Assembly: GCA_020091685.1 (NCBI GenBank)
Contig: CM034608.1
Coordinates: 7,599,751 to 7,663,750, forward strand
Direction: 5' to 3'
DNA length: 64,000 bases
From: Lutjanus erythropterus
Lineage: Eukaryota > Chordata > Actinopteri > Lutjaniformes > Lutjanidae
The notes under the pieces are model-generated. The model was not told the DNA's origin, did no database searches, and saw nothing but the letters and a program-made list of their open reading frames with translations. The translations under genes and the position numbers were made by a program. Below are positions 23,211-35,613 of the stretch, in pieces. How positions within the stretch are numbered: position 1 is the first letter of the stretch; each line of letters opens with the position of its first letter.

Positions 23211-24589
23211 GTATCTCTTCAGTCTGTCTTTCACTCAATGTCTCACATACACACACAGATACAGTCTGATACACTGTCTCAGATTGATTGAACATATAAA
23301 ATCCGTCACATTATTGATATGACTTTAGTTATTTGTACATTTTGCTCCTTGTTGGTGTGGTTGCAAAGGATGTGCACAAAAATCTCCCATATTCAGCCCA
23401 TTGTTCTTCCATTTTCCGAGGCTTTTTCGCATACCACTCCTCACACAGTTTTGGTGACCAATACAGACGTTTGTATGTCAAATTGTGAGTTTTTATGTGG
23501 CATACCACCTGTAAATTTTGCCTAACTAACAGACCAATTTAGAATGTCAGCCACTTTCAAAAACTTAGCTAACAGCTTAATACTAATACCACATCAACCT
23601 GCAGAGGTTTGCATAGAACAAAAACCCACAGGACCAGTATTTGTAGTTTCCCCTGCTTCCCCAGGCAATCTTTTGTTTGCTAGCAAGTGATGGATTGCAT
23701 GAGAAGAAGCTGTATATCATTGTTTTCTCAACAGCTATATTACATTATTGTGTCTTCAAGATAAGACTGCAAACTTTATGCATTCCAAGATATATACACT
23801 CAGGTCCAGAGACACTGCATGTACTGGACAAGAGCTAAAATCAAAGTTGACCATAAAAGGAAACGTGTAATTTAATGTACAGACATGGGAAAATAAAATG
23901 TGATGAAGTAGTAGTGATTAATGCATAATGAATTATTTATGAAGGTTTAGTTGTACTTCCACAATCCAACCCAAACACACCAGCAACTACAAACTGTAGC
24001 AAGTGCTTACATTAGCAACTACCTCAAACACCCAAGAAACCAGTGAGCAACAGCTGGTAGAATCTTCTACAGAAACAAGTTGTTAAACACCGTTGAACAT
24101 GAAAGCAGCCCTCCAAACTTCTTGGCCACCACTCACGACTGGTCTAGCAATCAACTAGTACAATCTCAGTAACCACACAGTCACCAGTGTTGGGCAGTAG
24201 CAGCGCTACAAATAACTGCATTACTAATTTAACAACATTTCTGAATCAAAGCTTTGAAGTACCTTAGCTCTTTCATTGATCAAGCATCGCAGCAGCATCC
24301 ACATAAGCTACATTTTCCAGAGCATTTCTGACGCTCAAGAGCAGTGGCGCTTTCTGCAGCATCACTGACATAGCACTGACTTGGAATGAAGTTGGTTCAA
24401 TGTAAAATTAAAGGAAAAAGCTTTGATATAGTCAAACTACTTTTGGCATGTTGCAGTAGCTGAGCTTGCTGCATTTCTCTGTTGTGTAGAGTAGCTTCAG
24501 TGCAGTGGAGCTTCATTTAATGTCGAGGCAGCTTAGCTCACTGTACTTGCTGTTTGCCCAATGCCTACAGTAACATAGTAACTCCATAC

Positions 24590-24890
24590 TGGGGCTTAAA
24601 ATAACAAATATTTTCTTTATCAGTTAATCTGCTGATTATGTTCTAAATGAATCAATTAAACTTTTATACAACTAAGATGATGTCTTCAAAAGTCCCAAAC
24701 CCATAGATATTCAGTAGAGGTCTATGAAAACAACTAAATATTCACATTAGGAACCAGAACAGAGGCTGTACTTTTTGTAATATTTGTTTTAAAATGACTT
24801 AAAAGATTATCAAAATAGTTGTCCAATAATTTTCCACAAATTATCTAACCAATTAATCAGCAAATCATTTTGGCTCTGCTCAGTAACAAA
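24590..24890 (+). repeat. ATTAATC-rich interspersed repeat (copy 2 of 3)
   Basis: Runs from 'tttatcagttaatctgctga' through 'gatattcagtagaggtctat' and 'attatcaaaatagttgtcc' to 'aattaatcagcaaatcattt'. It aligns by eye to the reverse complement of 25570-25888 in order and spacing, with internal changes. This is a DNA-element-like teleost repeat with no coding capacity. Confidence 0.55.
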
Positions 24891-25569
24891 TCGTAGTACT
24901 TCTTTGAACAAATTATTAGCAAGTTAGACAATTAGATGTTTGCTCATGCAAACCTAAATTGTTTTGACAAACTTTGATCTTTTGTACTTACTACTCATTT
25001 TTATTTTGCAAATGCATTGATTCCAGAGAGGGAAGAGAATTCTTTTACCTGCTGTCCTTACAATGATGTCAGAGTACAGGAACAGGTCCAGAGCAGAACA
25101 GCCATCAGGGATCAGAGCGTATCAGCAGTGGGCCTGTCTGTGATTAGATCTCTGTAACCGGTGGGACAGGCTCTATTCTTGGTTGGATCAGATTTGCTCT
25201 TCACATCTACCCTTGGCTCTGTCTAGAATGCAGGCATGTCTGACCAGTGAGGTTTTCTTTAAAAGTTTCTTTTAGTGATTCTCTCACAGTGACACAATAC
25301 AGGAAGAGTTACTCCAATAAGCTACTTTCTTTGCTTTAAATAAAACATTTCTCTGGCTACTTTAGGCTTTTTTCTGTCAATCTGGTCTTCTTCTTCTACT
25401 TCACCATATGGGCTCTCAAAAATAACTGCTTGAAGGTGTTTGAATAAATTAGAAAGTAACATATGGTATTTGTTGGATACATTGCGCTGTGGCTATATTC
25501 ATTTTAGACTGGGCACCAGTCCTGAAAAGTAAGAAAAGATTTAGTGAAATAACGAAGATTAGACTAAAA

Positions 25570-25888
25570 TTAGAGCTGCAATGATTTATCTCTGAGTTGA
25601 ATAGTTGTCAACTATTAAATTAATCACCAACTACTTCGATAATTGATTAGCCGCTTTGAGTCATTTTTCCTTAAAGAAAAAATGTCCAAATTCCCTGATT
25701 TTAGTTTCTCAAATGTGAATATTTTCAGGTTTCTTTGGTCCTCTATGTCAGTAACCTTGGGCTTTGGGAAACACTGATCAACATTTCTTACCATTTTCTG
25801 ACAATTGATGGGCCAAACAATTAATTGATTAATCATTAAAATGATCTGAAGATTAACTGTTGCTAAAAGTAATTGTTGGTCGACGCCT
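25570..25888 (-). repeat. ATTAATC-rich interspersed repeat (copy 3 of 3)
   Basis: Begins 'agagctgcaatgatttatct', continues 'tcaaatgtgaatattttcag', 'gggctttgggaaacactgat' and 'ccattttctgacaattgatg', and ends in 'gattaatcattaaaatgatc'. These blocks, in this order, mark a very common fish repeat whose ends read as GGGCTGCAAC-type sequence. It forms the downstream half of a 155-codon antisense ORF (25624-26091), which is thus partly repeat-derived. Confidence 0.6.
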
Positions 25889-27539
25889 TGCTTAAAATGT
25901 TGAAGAGTTTTACCATTTGAACATCTCTTATAGTATCCCTGTGAGAGGAGGTAGTTAGAGATGAAATCAATAAATGATTCAGTATTCCAACTTTCAGTGT
26001 CCATGAACACATCTGACAAAGTTACTTGTTTCAAAATACAGGACAGTTGTAGCATACCAGATATTAATAGCATACACACTGATCTTTTCATGTTCAGGTA
26101 GTGAGGTACCCACCCTTAGAGTGCACAGATTTGGCTGCTTTGCTTACAGATGTGTGTTTGTCACGGTGACATGGCAACAGAAGGAGAGAGGGGATGGATG
26201 TCTCCTGAGCCCTTCATCTCATGCCTGTTAGTGATCAGCCTGTCAAGCAGCCAATTACACAGACACCTATTAGAGGGCCCACACAGGCGCACACACTCAG
26301 CATAGCATCTTGATGTAGACTAGAAAGGTTCCTTATTAAAAAGAAAAGACAAGAAGGTAGAAAGGGCTTTAATATCCTGTGATATGACATGTGCTTTTCT
26401 TGCTTTTTCATGTTCCTGCTTTCCCCACCCTCAAGTTCTTTTCTTTATTTCATATGTATAACGCTGCTTCTGGTGCTGTGCTGTGATGTGCATTTTGAAG
26501 AGTGTGTTTTGGAAACTGTCATGCTGGAGTTTTCAGAGCTCAGAGTGCTTCTTTTTTGCTCCAATTTTCCCTCCTTTCTCTGTTTTGCTGCCTGGCAGCT
26601 TAGCACTCAGAGTGGGATTTTGTCATTTGGAAATACTGGAACGAATACAAGGCAGTACAGCTTCCAGTACAGGCGAGCACATTTACACTCGAGTCCAGGG
26701 TTCAGTGCAAGAGACAAAGATCTAAAAAAAAAAAAAGCAGATTTTCTTGCTTGGTCCGATGTGTCGCTTCATTGTGATGCTTCAGTAGACACCTGGCTTT
26801 ACCTGCAGGGCCAAATGTTAGGCACCATCTTGACTGAATGAGGGGGAGGTCGAGAGAGAGAGAAAGTGAGGGAAAGAGCACTCAGCCATAGACATCTTCC
26901 CACATTCAGACACAGACACAGTTTGCGTTATGTTCGCACGCAGTCACACACACTCACTCAGGTAGGCAGAAAATATGTGAGACACACAAATACTAAATCT
27001 CAGGTCATGGTATTTAGAATCTGAGCAGAGATGGCCATTAAAATGGGTCAGGAACATACCTGTAGAGCATATCATATCTCCAAGGAGATAGTTATTCTAT
27101 ATAGCCATCCCTATTGACATCAGCAGCACAGTCACTGGTGTTTCTGGCATTGTTAGGGCCAAAGGCAAGGCCATTAAAATATATATGTGAAACTTAGAAA
27201 GTACACTGTAATGAATATTCAGTGAATGTGAATGTAAGCATCCAAGATGAAACACGCGACTATAGGTCTAATGAAAATGCCTGGTATTGTTAAACCTGGC
27301 AATGTTTGGCCATGTCCCTCCAAGTATGAAACAAATGTATAGTCTGAACCACAATAATAGATTTTACAACACCATGTTTGTTTTGGACACATGAAGTGAA
27401 CACTAGCTATGTAATTTCATATAGTTATAATTGCAAAAATAATTTAACATGTCTCATTATCACAAGATGACAACTGAGTGGGTATGAAAAGGCCGTCATT
27501 AAATCAAAGAATCAACCCTTTATTGAACCTCGAAGGTTC

Positions 27540-27650
27540 AGTATTTAAGATTTACAATAATATGTTGGCAGAATATGATAGATATGGAATGTAATATTCA
27601 AAAGTGTGTTTTCATTTATGTATAATCACCTGAAAAAAAGAATTTTTGTG
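27540..27650 (-). mobile_element. MITE family A fragment
   Basis: Contains 'tgttggcagaatatgataga', 'gaatgtaatattcaaaagtg' and 'tgtataatcacctgaaaaa', the end of family A opposite to that at 21188. The element breaks where a SINE head begins at 27651. Confidence 0.55.
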
Positions 27651-27710
27651 GGGCGCTCCTGTAGCTCAGTTGGTTTTTGTACAGTTCATATAATAAAGAC
27701 TTTTTTTCCC
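27651..27710 (+). mobile_element. SINE fragment, internally deleted
   Basis: 'gggcgctcctgtagctcagt' followed by TGGT is the A-box head of a tRNA-derived SINE. After about 20 bp the sequence moves to AATAAAGAC and a T run, like the SINE tail, with the B box and body missing. It lies directly against the family A MITE. Confidence 0.45.
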
Positions 27711-29280
27711 TCATAATTTGCACATAAACTGAAATGCCGATTGGACTATTGATCCCCACTTTGGCCTGATCAGTGAATATTCCTTTGATGCATATGTGGT
27801 CATTTGTTGTATTTTTTTTTAAATTTTATATTATTCCTGTAAATAATTTGCAATTGGGTACAAGTGAAAGGATGCTCAGGTGGACAAACGCCTAATGCGA
27901 TGAAGTTTCATTCTTGAAATTGAGCTGCCAGTTTCCCCCATTACTGAACCAGTTAATGTGGAATCTGGAGAGCAGAAACAAATGTTTACCAAGCTGTATT
28001 ATGAAATCAAAAGTCAATTTTAGAAAATGTGCAAAGCGTTAAAGTGATGTTAATGTTGATTTATTCATGCCTTGTTGTCAGTGTTTCTATATTTGCGCTG
28101 GCAAATGGCAACACTGTTAACATTTGGCTGACGAGCCTCCCGCAGTCTCCAGAGTCCAGGGTTCAACTCTCAGCAGGGAGGAAAGCTGCGCTGCTCTCAG
28201 ATTAGAAACATCCTCTCCTAAAAGGACATCAAACTGTGTGTAATGGAGTGTTTGATCATCCTTAACTGCATAACTTGTGTACAGAAGGATCTCTGCCTGG
28301 TCATGCCTGTTAAAAACCGCTAAACAGCTTCCTCATCGTCAGGCTAATGCTGCAGCACCAGAGCGTGGTTGAGCCTGCACTTTTACCAGACAGTGAACAG
28401 AGTTTTGTCTCTGGGGACGAATGAGAGAATATGTACTTTACTTTCCCAGAGGAAAGTCTTCCTCATCCTAATTAGGCCTTTATTGGACTTTTTGCCACGG
28501 CAGGTTAGGACTTTCAGAATGAGACACAGCACTCCAGCACATCAGACTCATGGATGTCTGGACATATTGGTAGTCATACCGAAAAAGATATTTATTAAGC
28601 AAAAAAACCTAAAAATTTATGTCTAATTTATGCCGTTTTTATTTTTTAATAATTTTTTCCCCAATATATTTGAGTTTTTGAGTGCTGGACGGCAAAAACC
28701 AGCAATCATTCCATCAGAAGTTGTTGCCGTACTAAAAAGAAAAACTAGCCATCTGTGGAAACTATGCATATACAATCTCTCTCGAGTAATTGTGTTCGAA
28801 GTATAATGACACATCCTGAACTTTCCTACCAGAACTTGATGAGTGGGAGGACTGTCTGTGTCTGTGTCAGATTCTGCAGACTCTGCAGTTATGTACCTCT
28901 ATGTGTATGAGAATGTCAGCTGCTATTAAACTTGTGTTTCACCCTAGTGAAGCATTTTTATTCCAAAGCACGGCCTTTTACATTTAGACATCTAATGGTT
29001 ATGCAACATCTAATGCCTGTTTGTGAAACAGCAAATGATGTAGGTGGCAGCAGACAGGTGTTTCTGGCATCTGCACTGCCTTCACTTAGCTTGTCTTTGT
29101 TGTTATTTGTTGAAGTGATCTTGTGTGGAGTTTGACTGATGTAGTGATAACAACTGGATGTACTGGCATCTGGAACTTGATACTTTGTGTAGTATTCATT
29201 GCAGGTTTTATCCACACTCCCCATATCGGGCCAATAAGGAGCCAGTAAGATCACACCCTACTTTGCTTTTTTCTAATTAA

Positions 29281-29360
29281 TTTCAATTAAACTTTATTAT
29301 CATTAACACAATGCACAGGCACATATGCAAAACATTAAAATTTTCACAATAAATTAATAA
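29281..29360 (-). mobile_element. Probable LINE 3' tail
   Basis: 'actttattatcattaacaca' followed by ATGCACAGGCACATATGCAAA aligns with 'cttcattgtcaataacacaa' and ATGTTCAAGCACATATGTAAA at 51674-51714, which adjoins a recognisable RT fragment. The shared tail suggests the same LINE family. There is no coding sequence here. Confidence 0.4.
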
Positions 29361-29487
29361 AGTAATTTCTTTTACTTAATTAAAATCCTTACTATTGTAC
29401 TCTGTATAGCAGAATCAAATGTTTCAAATATGCAGTTACATAGCTATATGCCAGACATTAGTTATGTAACTGCATATTGTAAAATGC

Positions 29488-29692
29488 ATGGTGGTGCAGT
29501 GGTTAGCACTGTTGCCTCACAGCAAGAGGGGGTGGGGAGTTTGCTCTCCCCATGTCTCTCACAGTCCAAAGACATGCAGGTTCACTGGTGACTCTAAATT
29601 GCCCATAGGTGTGAATAGGAGTGTGAGTGGTTATGATGAACTGGCGACCTGATAGGTTTCAGCCCTGACCGTTCAAAGGTGAGCGGTTATAG
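29488..29692 (+). mobile_element. tRNA-like SINE or SINE-like repeat
   Basis: Starts 'atggtggtgcagtggttagc' with ACTGTTGCCTCACAGCAAGA, then skips most of the B-box region and resumes 'cagtccaaagacatgcaggt', 'ggtgactctaaattgcccat' and 'gatgaactggcgacctgata', ending 'gtgagcggttata'. The block order matches the repeat at 35410 and its head matches those at 11440 and 39641. Confidence 0.65.
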
Positions 29693-30884
29693 ATATATAT
29701 ATATTCCAGTTTTGAATTAGCCAGCAAACAAGGTTGCTTTTTCTGGGGTAGTTGTTTCCACTGTGTTAGACTCTAAAAGGTGCTAAACTACTGCAAAAAT
29801 ACAGCAGGAAAAGAAGCTTTTCTTTTTTTTCTTTGCAAGTCTTGACTTTGACAGATTTTTGATTGGCAAGATGTCAGTGTGAAACAGAGAAAGATGGACG
29901 TTAGCTTGTATTTAGTTTGTTGTTTGGAGCTGAATGAATAATTTATTTTTATTGTGTCTTTGAGTTGAAGAAACATCTTTCAGAAGAACAGAACCAGGTA
30001 ATTAAGGGTACATTTTTTTGTGTGTGTTTGCAAGAGTGGTTGGTTGGTTTGTAACTGCAAACAGCTCATTGTTACTAAACTGTACGACATATGTCCAGAC
30101 AGATATATGACGGGAACAGGGCTTTAAATTCAGTCGGCGTACTACGTGGTTTGTCTTTTTTATGTTGTTTTGAACATTTCCTCTCATCCTGTCATCTTTG
30201 CATTTATCACCCTCTTTTCTTTAGAGGTTAATCATTGACACAAAGATGAGCGCCTTTTGGGACCGTGTGTATAAAAGGCTTGTGGACTTAACAACAACCC
30301 CTTGAATGTTACACTTCTTTGGAATAGATCCAATCATAATGTTTGTTTATGATAAGTAAAAAAAACCCTGTATCACATATAATGGCAGCAACATATCGAT
30401 TGTTTTAAAGTGTATACATCTCATTCATCTAAAATGCATGTTTTTAATGATTTTACTATGCTTTTCACATCCAGTGTTAAGCTGGATAGCAGCAGTGTGT
30501 GGGGGGTGTTTATTTGTGATTTGAACATACCTGCTGTGAAACAATCAGAAAATAATGTGCTGACTTCCACTTCTCCCTCTCCTCATTCAGTCTCTACCTT
30601 ATTAAATCACTGCTGCGCTCTCACTCTCTCAAACAAAAGGACATAAACCAAAGGAAGCTTCTTTGTGTCACTATTTTGCAGCATAAACTGCAGCCAGACC
30701 CAAAGTCAAAGCTGATTACATGAAATAAACCAAAAGAAGACACAACTCTTGTCTTGTGCTCCAGTGTTTTCAGACCAATCATCCAAATATGACCTGTGCC
30801 ACAAGTATCTCACCCGTGAGAGCATCAGACAGACCTTGTGAGTCAGTTGAAGCACTTTTTCTTTTAAAGATTTTTGTTTAAAGA

Positions 30885-31060
30885 TGTTTTTTTGCCTTTA
30901 GTTTTGATAGTGATAGCTGAAGATACGACAGGAAAGGGGTAGAGAGAGGGGATGACATGCAGCAAATGGGCCACAGGTGGGAGTGGAACTGGGGGCTGCT
31001 GCAGAGGACTGATAGCCTCAGTACATGGGGTCACACTCTTGTGCTAGGTTTCAGAGATAT
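30885..31060 (-). mobile_element. tRNA-derived SINE, antisense
   Basis: On the plus strand it reads 'tttgatagtgatagctgaag', 'gacaggaaaggggtagagag', 'gatgacatgcagcaaatggg' and then a B-box-complement 'gtgggagtggaactgggggc', with the acquired head 'agtacatggggtcacactct'. This is the usual order, reversed, of a common teleost SINE with GCATGTCATCCCC and CTACCCCTTTCCTGTC in its body. The A box is decayed. Confidence 0.55.
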
Positions 31061-33840
31061 TTAGTTATTTAGTCCAACTGGTGGTGAGATGCCACTGTTG
31101 GGGGATTTATCAATGACACTATCAAATGGGGCTGACACCTCGTGGTCAGTTGGTCTGTTGGTTGGTCGTTAGTCTCATTGGTCATTGGTTTTATTGCTTA
31201 AAAAGGAATGAAATCCATTATTGGTGGGGGTGGGACATATGCAGATCCGATGTCTTGTATTTCTGAGTGAGAAGCTCATCATTATCCTAAACAATTACTC
31301 AACTCCAGACTAAGTGACACCATGTCAGAAAAGCAGCACAAATCTTTACATTGCCCCCAGCCTCAGAGGACAGAAGAGCCGAGAGGTTAAAATTTATTTT
31401 TGGTGACACCATGTGTGGACTTTACTCCACTGGACTGCTTTCTTAACAAGTGCCTGCCAGTAATGTTTCAATGATGGATAAATACCAGCTGTTTGTGACC
31501 CAACTTCAAACAGGAAAGCTGAAAGTTTTGCCATATTTTATGTTGTTTTGGTGTTTACTAGGTAGGTTAACTTGTTGAATTTGGCAAGCACGTTGCTAAT
31601 ATGGCTACACAGGTTTGGACGTTGTTGGACTAGTATTGTAATATGCCTTTTATGCTGCAGCGTGAGCTGTGTTTGATCTGAGCTCTGTTTATGAACAGAA
31701 GTTGGTGTGATTCTAGTTGCAGATGGATGTGTAATGCATTTGTGTGTGTCTTGTGGCTGTATGTAAAGATACTTGACAGTCATGCCCTGAAGGAAATGAT
31801 ATAGCTGCATGTGACAAAGGAATGGTCAAACTGCAGGAAATAATTTGTTTGGCAACAATGTGTAACTTTGATTGGCACCCATTTAGTCTACCAGGTAGCG
31901 TCACTCAGTGCACTGTGGGTAGTTAAATTAATACAGAGATAACATTCAGTGTTTTTTCCCCATCAAGCAATTAATTGGTTGAAGTGTGGGTAGAATTTCT
32001 GTCAACCAAGATTTTCTTTGGTTGAGGAGGAGCAGGAACGTCAGATGAGTCAGCCAACTGTATTTTAAATATATATGTTTACATCTTACAATTATGACTG
32101 AAAATGACCAGAGAAACCAACATGTCTGCTGATTTTACACAATTCAACTGCCAGTTGTCTACCTGGAAGTGACTGTTGTTGATAGTGCAGTGTCATTGTG
32201 TTTCAGTCTATAAATCATATAAAGAGATTATTGAGTAACTCATGACAGTATTTGATGTTATTAGATCCTGGTGAACCAGAACTCAGAGAATGAGGAAATG
32301 TGATTTCTTCAGCCGTAGTAAAGCACTTTTTTCCTATTCTAGCTTAACTTTTTTCCAATCACAAAAAGAGCCATGCAGCTGACTCTGAATTTAAGCGCCC
32401 GTTATGTGATCACCCATTGTACATCCTAAATAGTGTCTCAAACAACATCCTCAGGGCACAGACTCAAACAAGCTAAAGACATTTCGGATTGTCAGTGCTC
32501 AGCAGGAGAAGATGCTTCATCGACACTCTCAACGACGCTGATGCTTACGCCTCAGCTCCTTCCCCTGCAGCAGACTGCCTCCACTGTCTGCGTCTGTGCG
32601 CTGCTTTTCATCTGGATAGCATGACTATGATGGATGGCTTATCTCGCTTCCAGGGTTTTATAATCATCACACCACTAAGATGTCACATGCTTGCCCTTCA
32701 GTCTTAGAGAAAATGAAAGAGTGGCTGTGTAAATGTTACCACATCACTTTGCTCTCTTGCCATCTCCTCTTCTCATGAAAAAACCTCTTTGTTACATTTT
32801 GATGCATTTGTAGCATTAATGTGGCTTTGCAGCAGGACCGGACTTTGATCAAAATAATGCAAAAATTGACTAAATTAAGGTTCACGTGCAAAAGTGAGTG
32901 TAAATGCATTTGAACTTGACTACCAGGAGGTGTTTTGTCTAGTCACTAAAATCCCTCATATTGCATCTCAGCCCACTCACAGCCTTTTAAAGAAGCAGAA
33001 AGGTCAGCCCTGCCCAGTGCCCTTCTGTTGACATCTGCCTGATTTGGTTTAATTTAATTAAAGCTGAGGGAAAAAGGTCAGGCCTTCTGTGATGTCAACA
33101 CATGAAGGTAACCAGAGAGGACTCTGGATGCCCTTCAAATTGTGTAACATGTATTTTTTCACATTGTTGTACGTTCATCAAGCATTTGATAAGCTCATAA
33201 TTACAGAGATGTAGTTGCAGTCTGCATGATAGAATAAATGTATTCACTATCTCTCTTTCTTTTTTTCATGTTTATTCAGTCCAAACACACACATATAAAC
33301 TGCGTATACACACAGGCCATGTCTAACTGAATAGAGAGAGTGCCAAACACGTAGATGGATTAAGGCCAAATATTTTCAATTTGCACAGAGGTGATTTTCC
33401 ATCCTCTCTGATGATAGAGCAATTCTGCTGAAAGAGCACAAAACAAATCAGTACTTGGCCAGCGAAGAGGTTCAGGTGTGTGAGTGTGGGTGAGTGTTTC
33501 TGTGTACCAAGAATACGTACCCCCGACTACATAAAAATTGTTTTAGCCACTGAGACAGGGAAGCAGCATTATTGCAACATAATGAGTTTTAACAATGTTT
33601 TCGGAGCTGAGTGTGTTACAGTTCAGTCCTTATGTGACCACTGATTCCACTGATTGTCTACGTTTTGGCACAGCAGTCAAGATACTGAAATGAAATTGAA
33701 ATCTCATGCCATCTACTAGAAATCAAAAAGAAAACAAAGACAAAACTCCATTTAAATTTTAACCTCAGACTCAGAAGACATAATGCTTGGCTCTCCTCCC
33801 ATTTTTTTCTATTTAATTCTTTCTTTTGGCCTCTTTTGGT

Positions 33841-34278
33841 TTGCCATCTATTGTCAGAATATGGCAGGAATGGAGTATGCTATTTATTAGTATGTTTTCA
33901 TTTGTGCACAGCCACATGAAAATTTGAATCATTGGGCCTCATGCAAGAACCACTGGGAAGTGTGGCTGCAGAACACAAACTGTGCAGGAGTACCGTCCCA
34001 ACTGAGATGGGTACAACAAGCTTAATTTAACTCAACAAACTTAAATCACCTCAGCCACTTCCTGCCTTTTGTAGTACACATTATGCCATCAGTCACGACC
34101 TACATGATCAGTAATTATCAGTATCGACCAATATGACACTTCCCACTGTGACAGACTTTTCAGCTATATTGCCTGGGCCCAATGTAAGTTCTCCTACATG
34201 CTTTGAAGGGGAGAGGGAAGAGAATCTGAAACCTTTAGATGCCACTAAATCCAACAGTTGTATACACTGGTCCTTTAA
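33841..34278 (-). mobile_element. MITE family A, both ends with divergent interior
   Basis: The left end has 'attgtcagaatatggcagga' and 'agtatgttttcatttgtgca'; the right end has 'ttagatgccactaaatccaa' and 'acactggtcctttaa'. Those are the two ends of the family seen at 21188-21712 and 50155-50848. The interior between 33930 and 34150 is not recognisable and may be a later insertion. Confidence 0.5.
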
Positions 34279-35409
34279 GTGTTTGATGTTGCGGCATTTT
34301 TAGAGATTAAATTAAGGCAAACATGGTCTAATAGTACTGGGTGATTCAAAACAAACTTTGGATTCTTTCAGCTAATATAAAGATGTCAGAGACTGAATAA
34401 TCATATCTGATTTGATGCAGAGCAGCCTTTGATGTTAAAGAGAGTTGTTCACTTTTTTTTTTTTTTTAACAAAATGCATGTTAACTTACTGAAAGGGTCA
34501 GGAGAAAATTAAGTTTGATTCACGCTACCTCCAGTTCATAGAAAAAGATAAAAGGGTATAAAATGGAATCTAAAATAGCAGCTTCTGGGCTGTCCTGGTG
34601 GCTCTGCTGTAATAGGTTTGGATCCTTTTGTTGCTTTGTTACATTTCCTCTTGCCCATCTTTTCTACCTCTTTTCACCATGAGTGGTCTCATAAAACAGA
34701 AATGCCCTAAAAGTAATCTTTTAAAAAGCATTGCTTCATAAATGGTATTGAGTACCTGGGATGTGACACCTCTGCAGATCTTTTCTGCTAAGTGTAGGAC
34801 TGAGGCATCAGCATACTCTTTTCAGTGGGGAAATATACCACAGCTGCATTTCTGAGCTCCCACCAAATGTAGTCGGTAATCCAATCTAGAATTTACAGCG
34901 ATAAATTGAAAAGTAACATGATGTCCAACTACAGGAAACATTAAATACCAGTTTACTAGGTAATATCTTTTCTCACCATCCTCTCACATGTACACAAAGT
35001 TTAGCTGTTTGGAAAGTAATTAACACTTTATGCTCCTTTAATCTTCACACGAACAATTACTAACAGATTTAACAATGTCTCTGAGGCCTTTAATCTCTAA
35101 AGCTGCAAAAAACATTTCTTGGGGTCTTGGAAACAAGATTGAGCACAACAATATAAAGTTGAAGGTGAACTTGTTACAAAATAGTTTCTAATTTACAGAT
35201 TCAGCGGCCATGGAGAAACATTTGAGTTGTGTTTGTGTCCATCTGATGAATCTTAGTCTAGTACTCTGTTTTTTGGTCTCCACCAACTCTTGAGGGAAGT
35301 ATCTGGTCATTTAGCAGCTCAATGTTAGACAGTCACTAGTGTTTTTCCATTGGCCATGCTAAGTTAAACCATTCAGTAATGATTTGCATTTCCATTACCA
35401 CTTTTACTG

Positions 35410-35613
35410 CATGGTGGTGCAGTGGTTTGCACCATCGTCCATCACCGGAGTTTGTGGCTGAGGCAGGACCTTTCTGTGTGGAGTTTGCATGTTCTCCTTG
35501 TGTCTGCGTGGGTTCTCTGTGGGTACTCTGGCTTCCTCCCACAGTCCACAGATGAGTGGGTGTGGGTCAGCCTTGTGATAAACTGGGGTTTACCCGATTA
35601 TTGGATGGATGAA
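35410..35613 (+). mobile_element. tRNA-like SINE or SINE-like repeat
   Basis: Starts 'atggtggtgcagtggtttgc', continues 'ggacctttctgtgtggagtt', 'tgcatgttctccttgtgtct', 'gcgtgggttctctgtgggta' and 'cttcctcccacagtccacag', and ends 'attggatggatgaaa'. It complements the copy at 29488, which lacks this middle part. Confidence 0.65.

Noticed and set aside
26389..26841. 150-codon plus-strand ORF
   Set aside because: It is low-complexity hydrophobic then Ser/Lys-rich, with no domain I recognise; it ends near chance expectation for AT-rich DNA.
27654..27678. Second tRNA-like head
   Set aside because: The B box and acceptor stem are missing; it is a truncated SINE.
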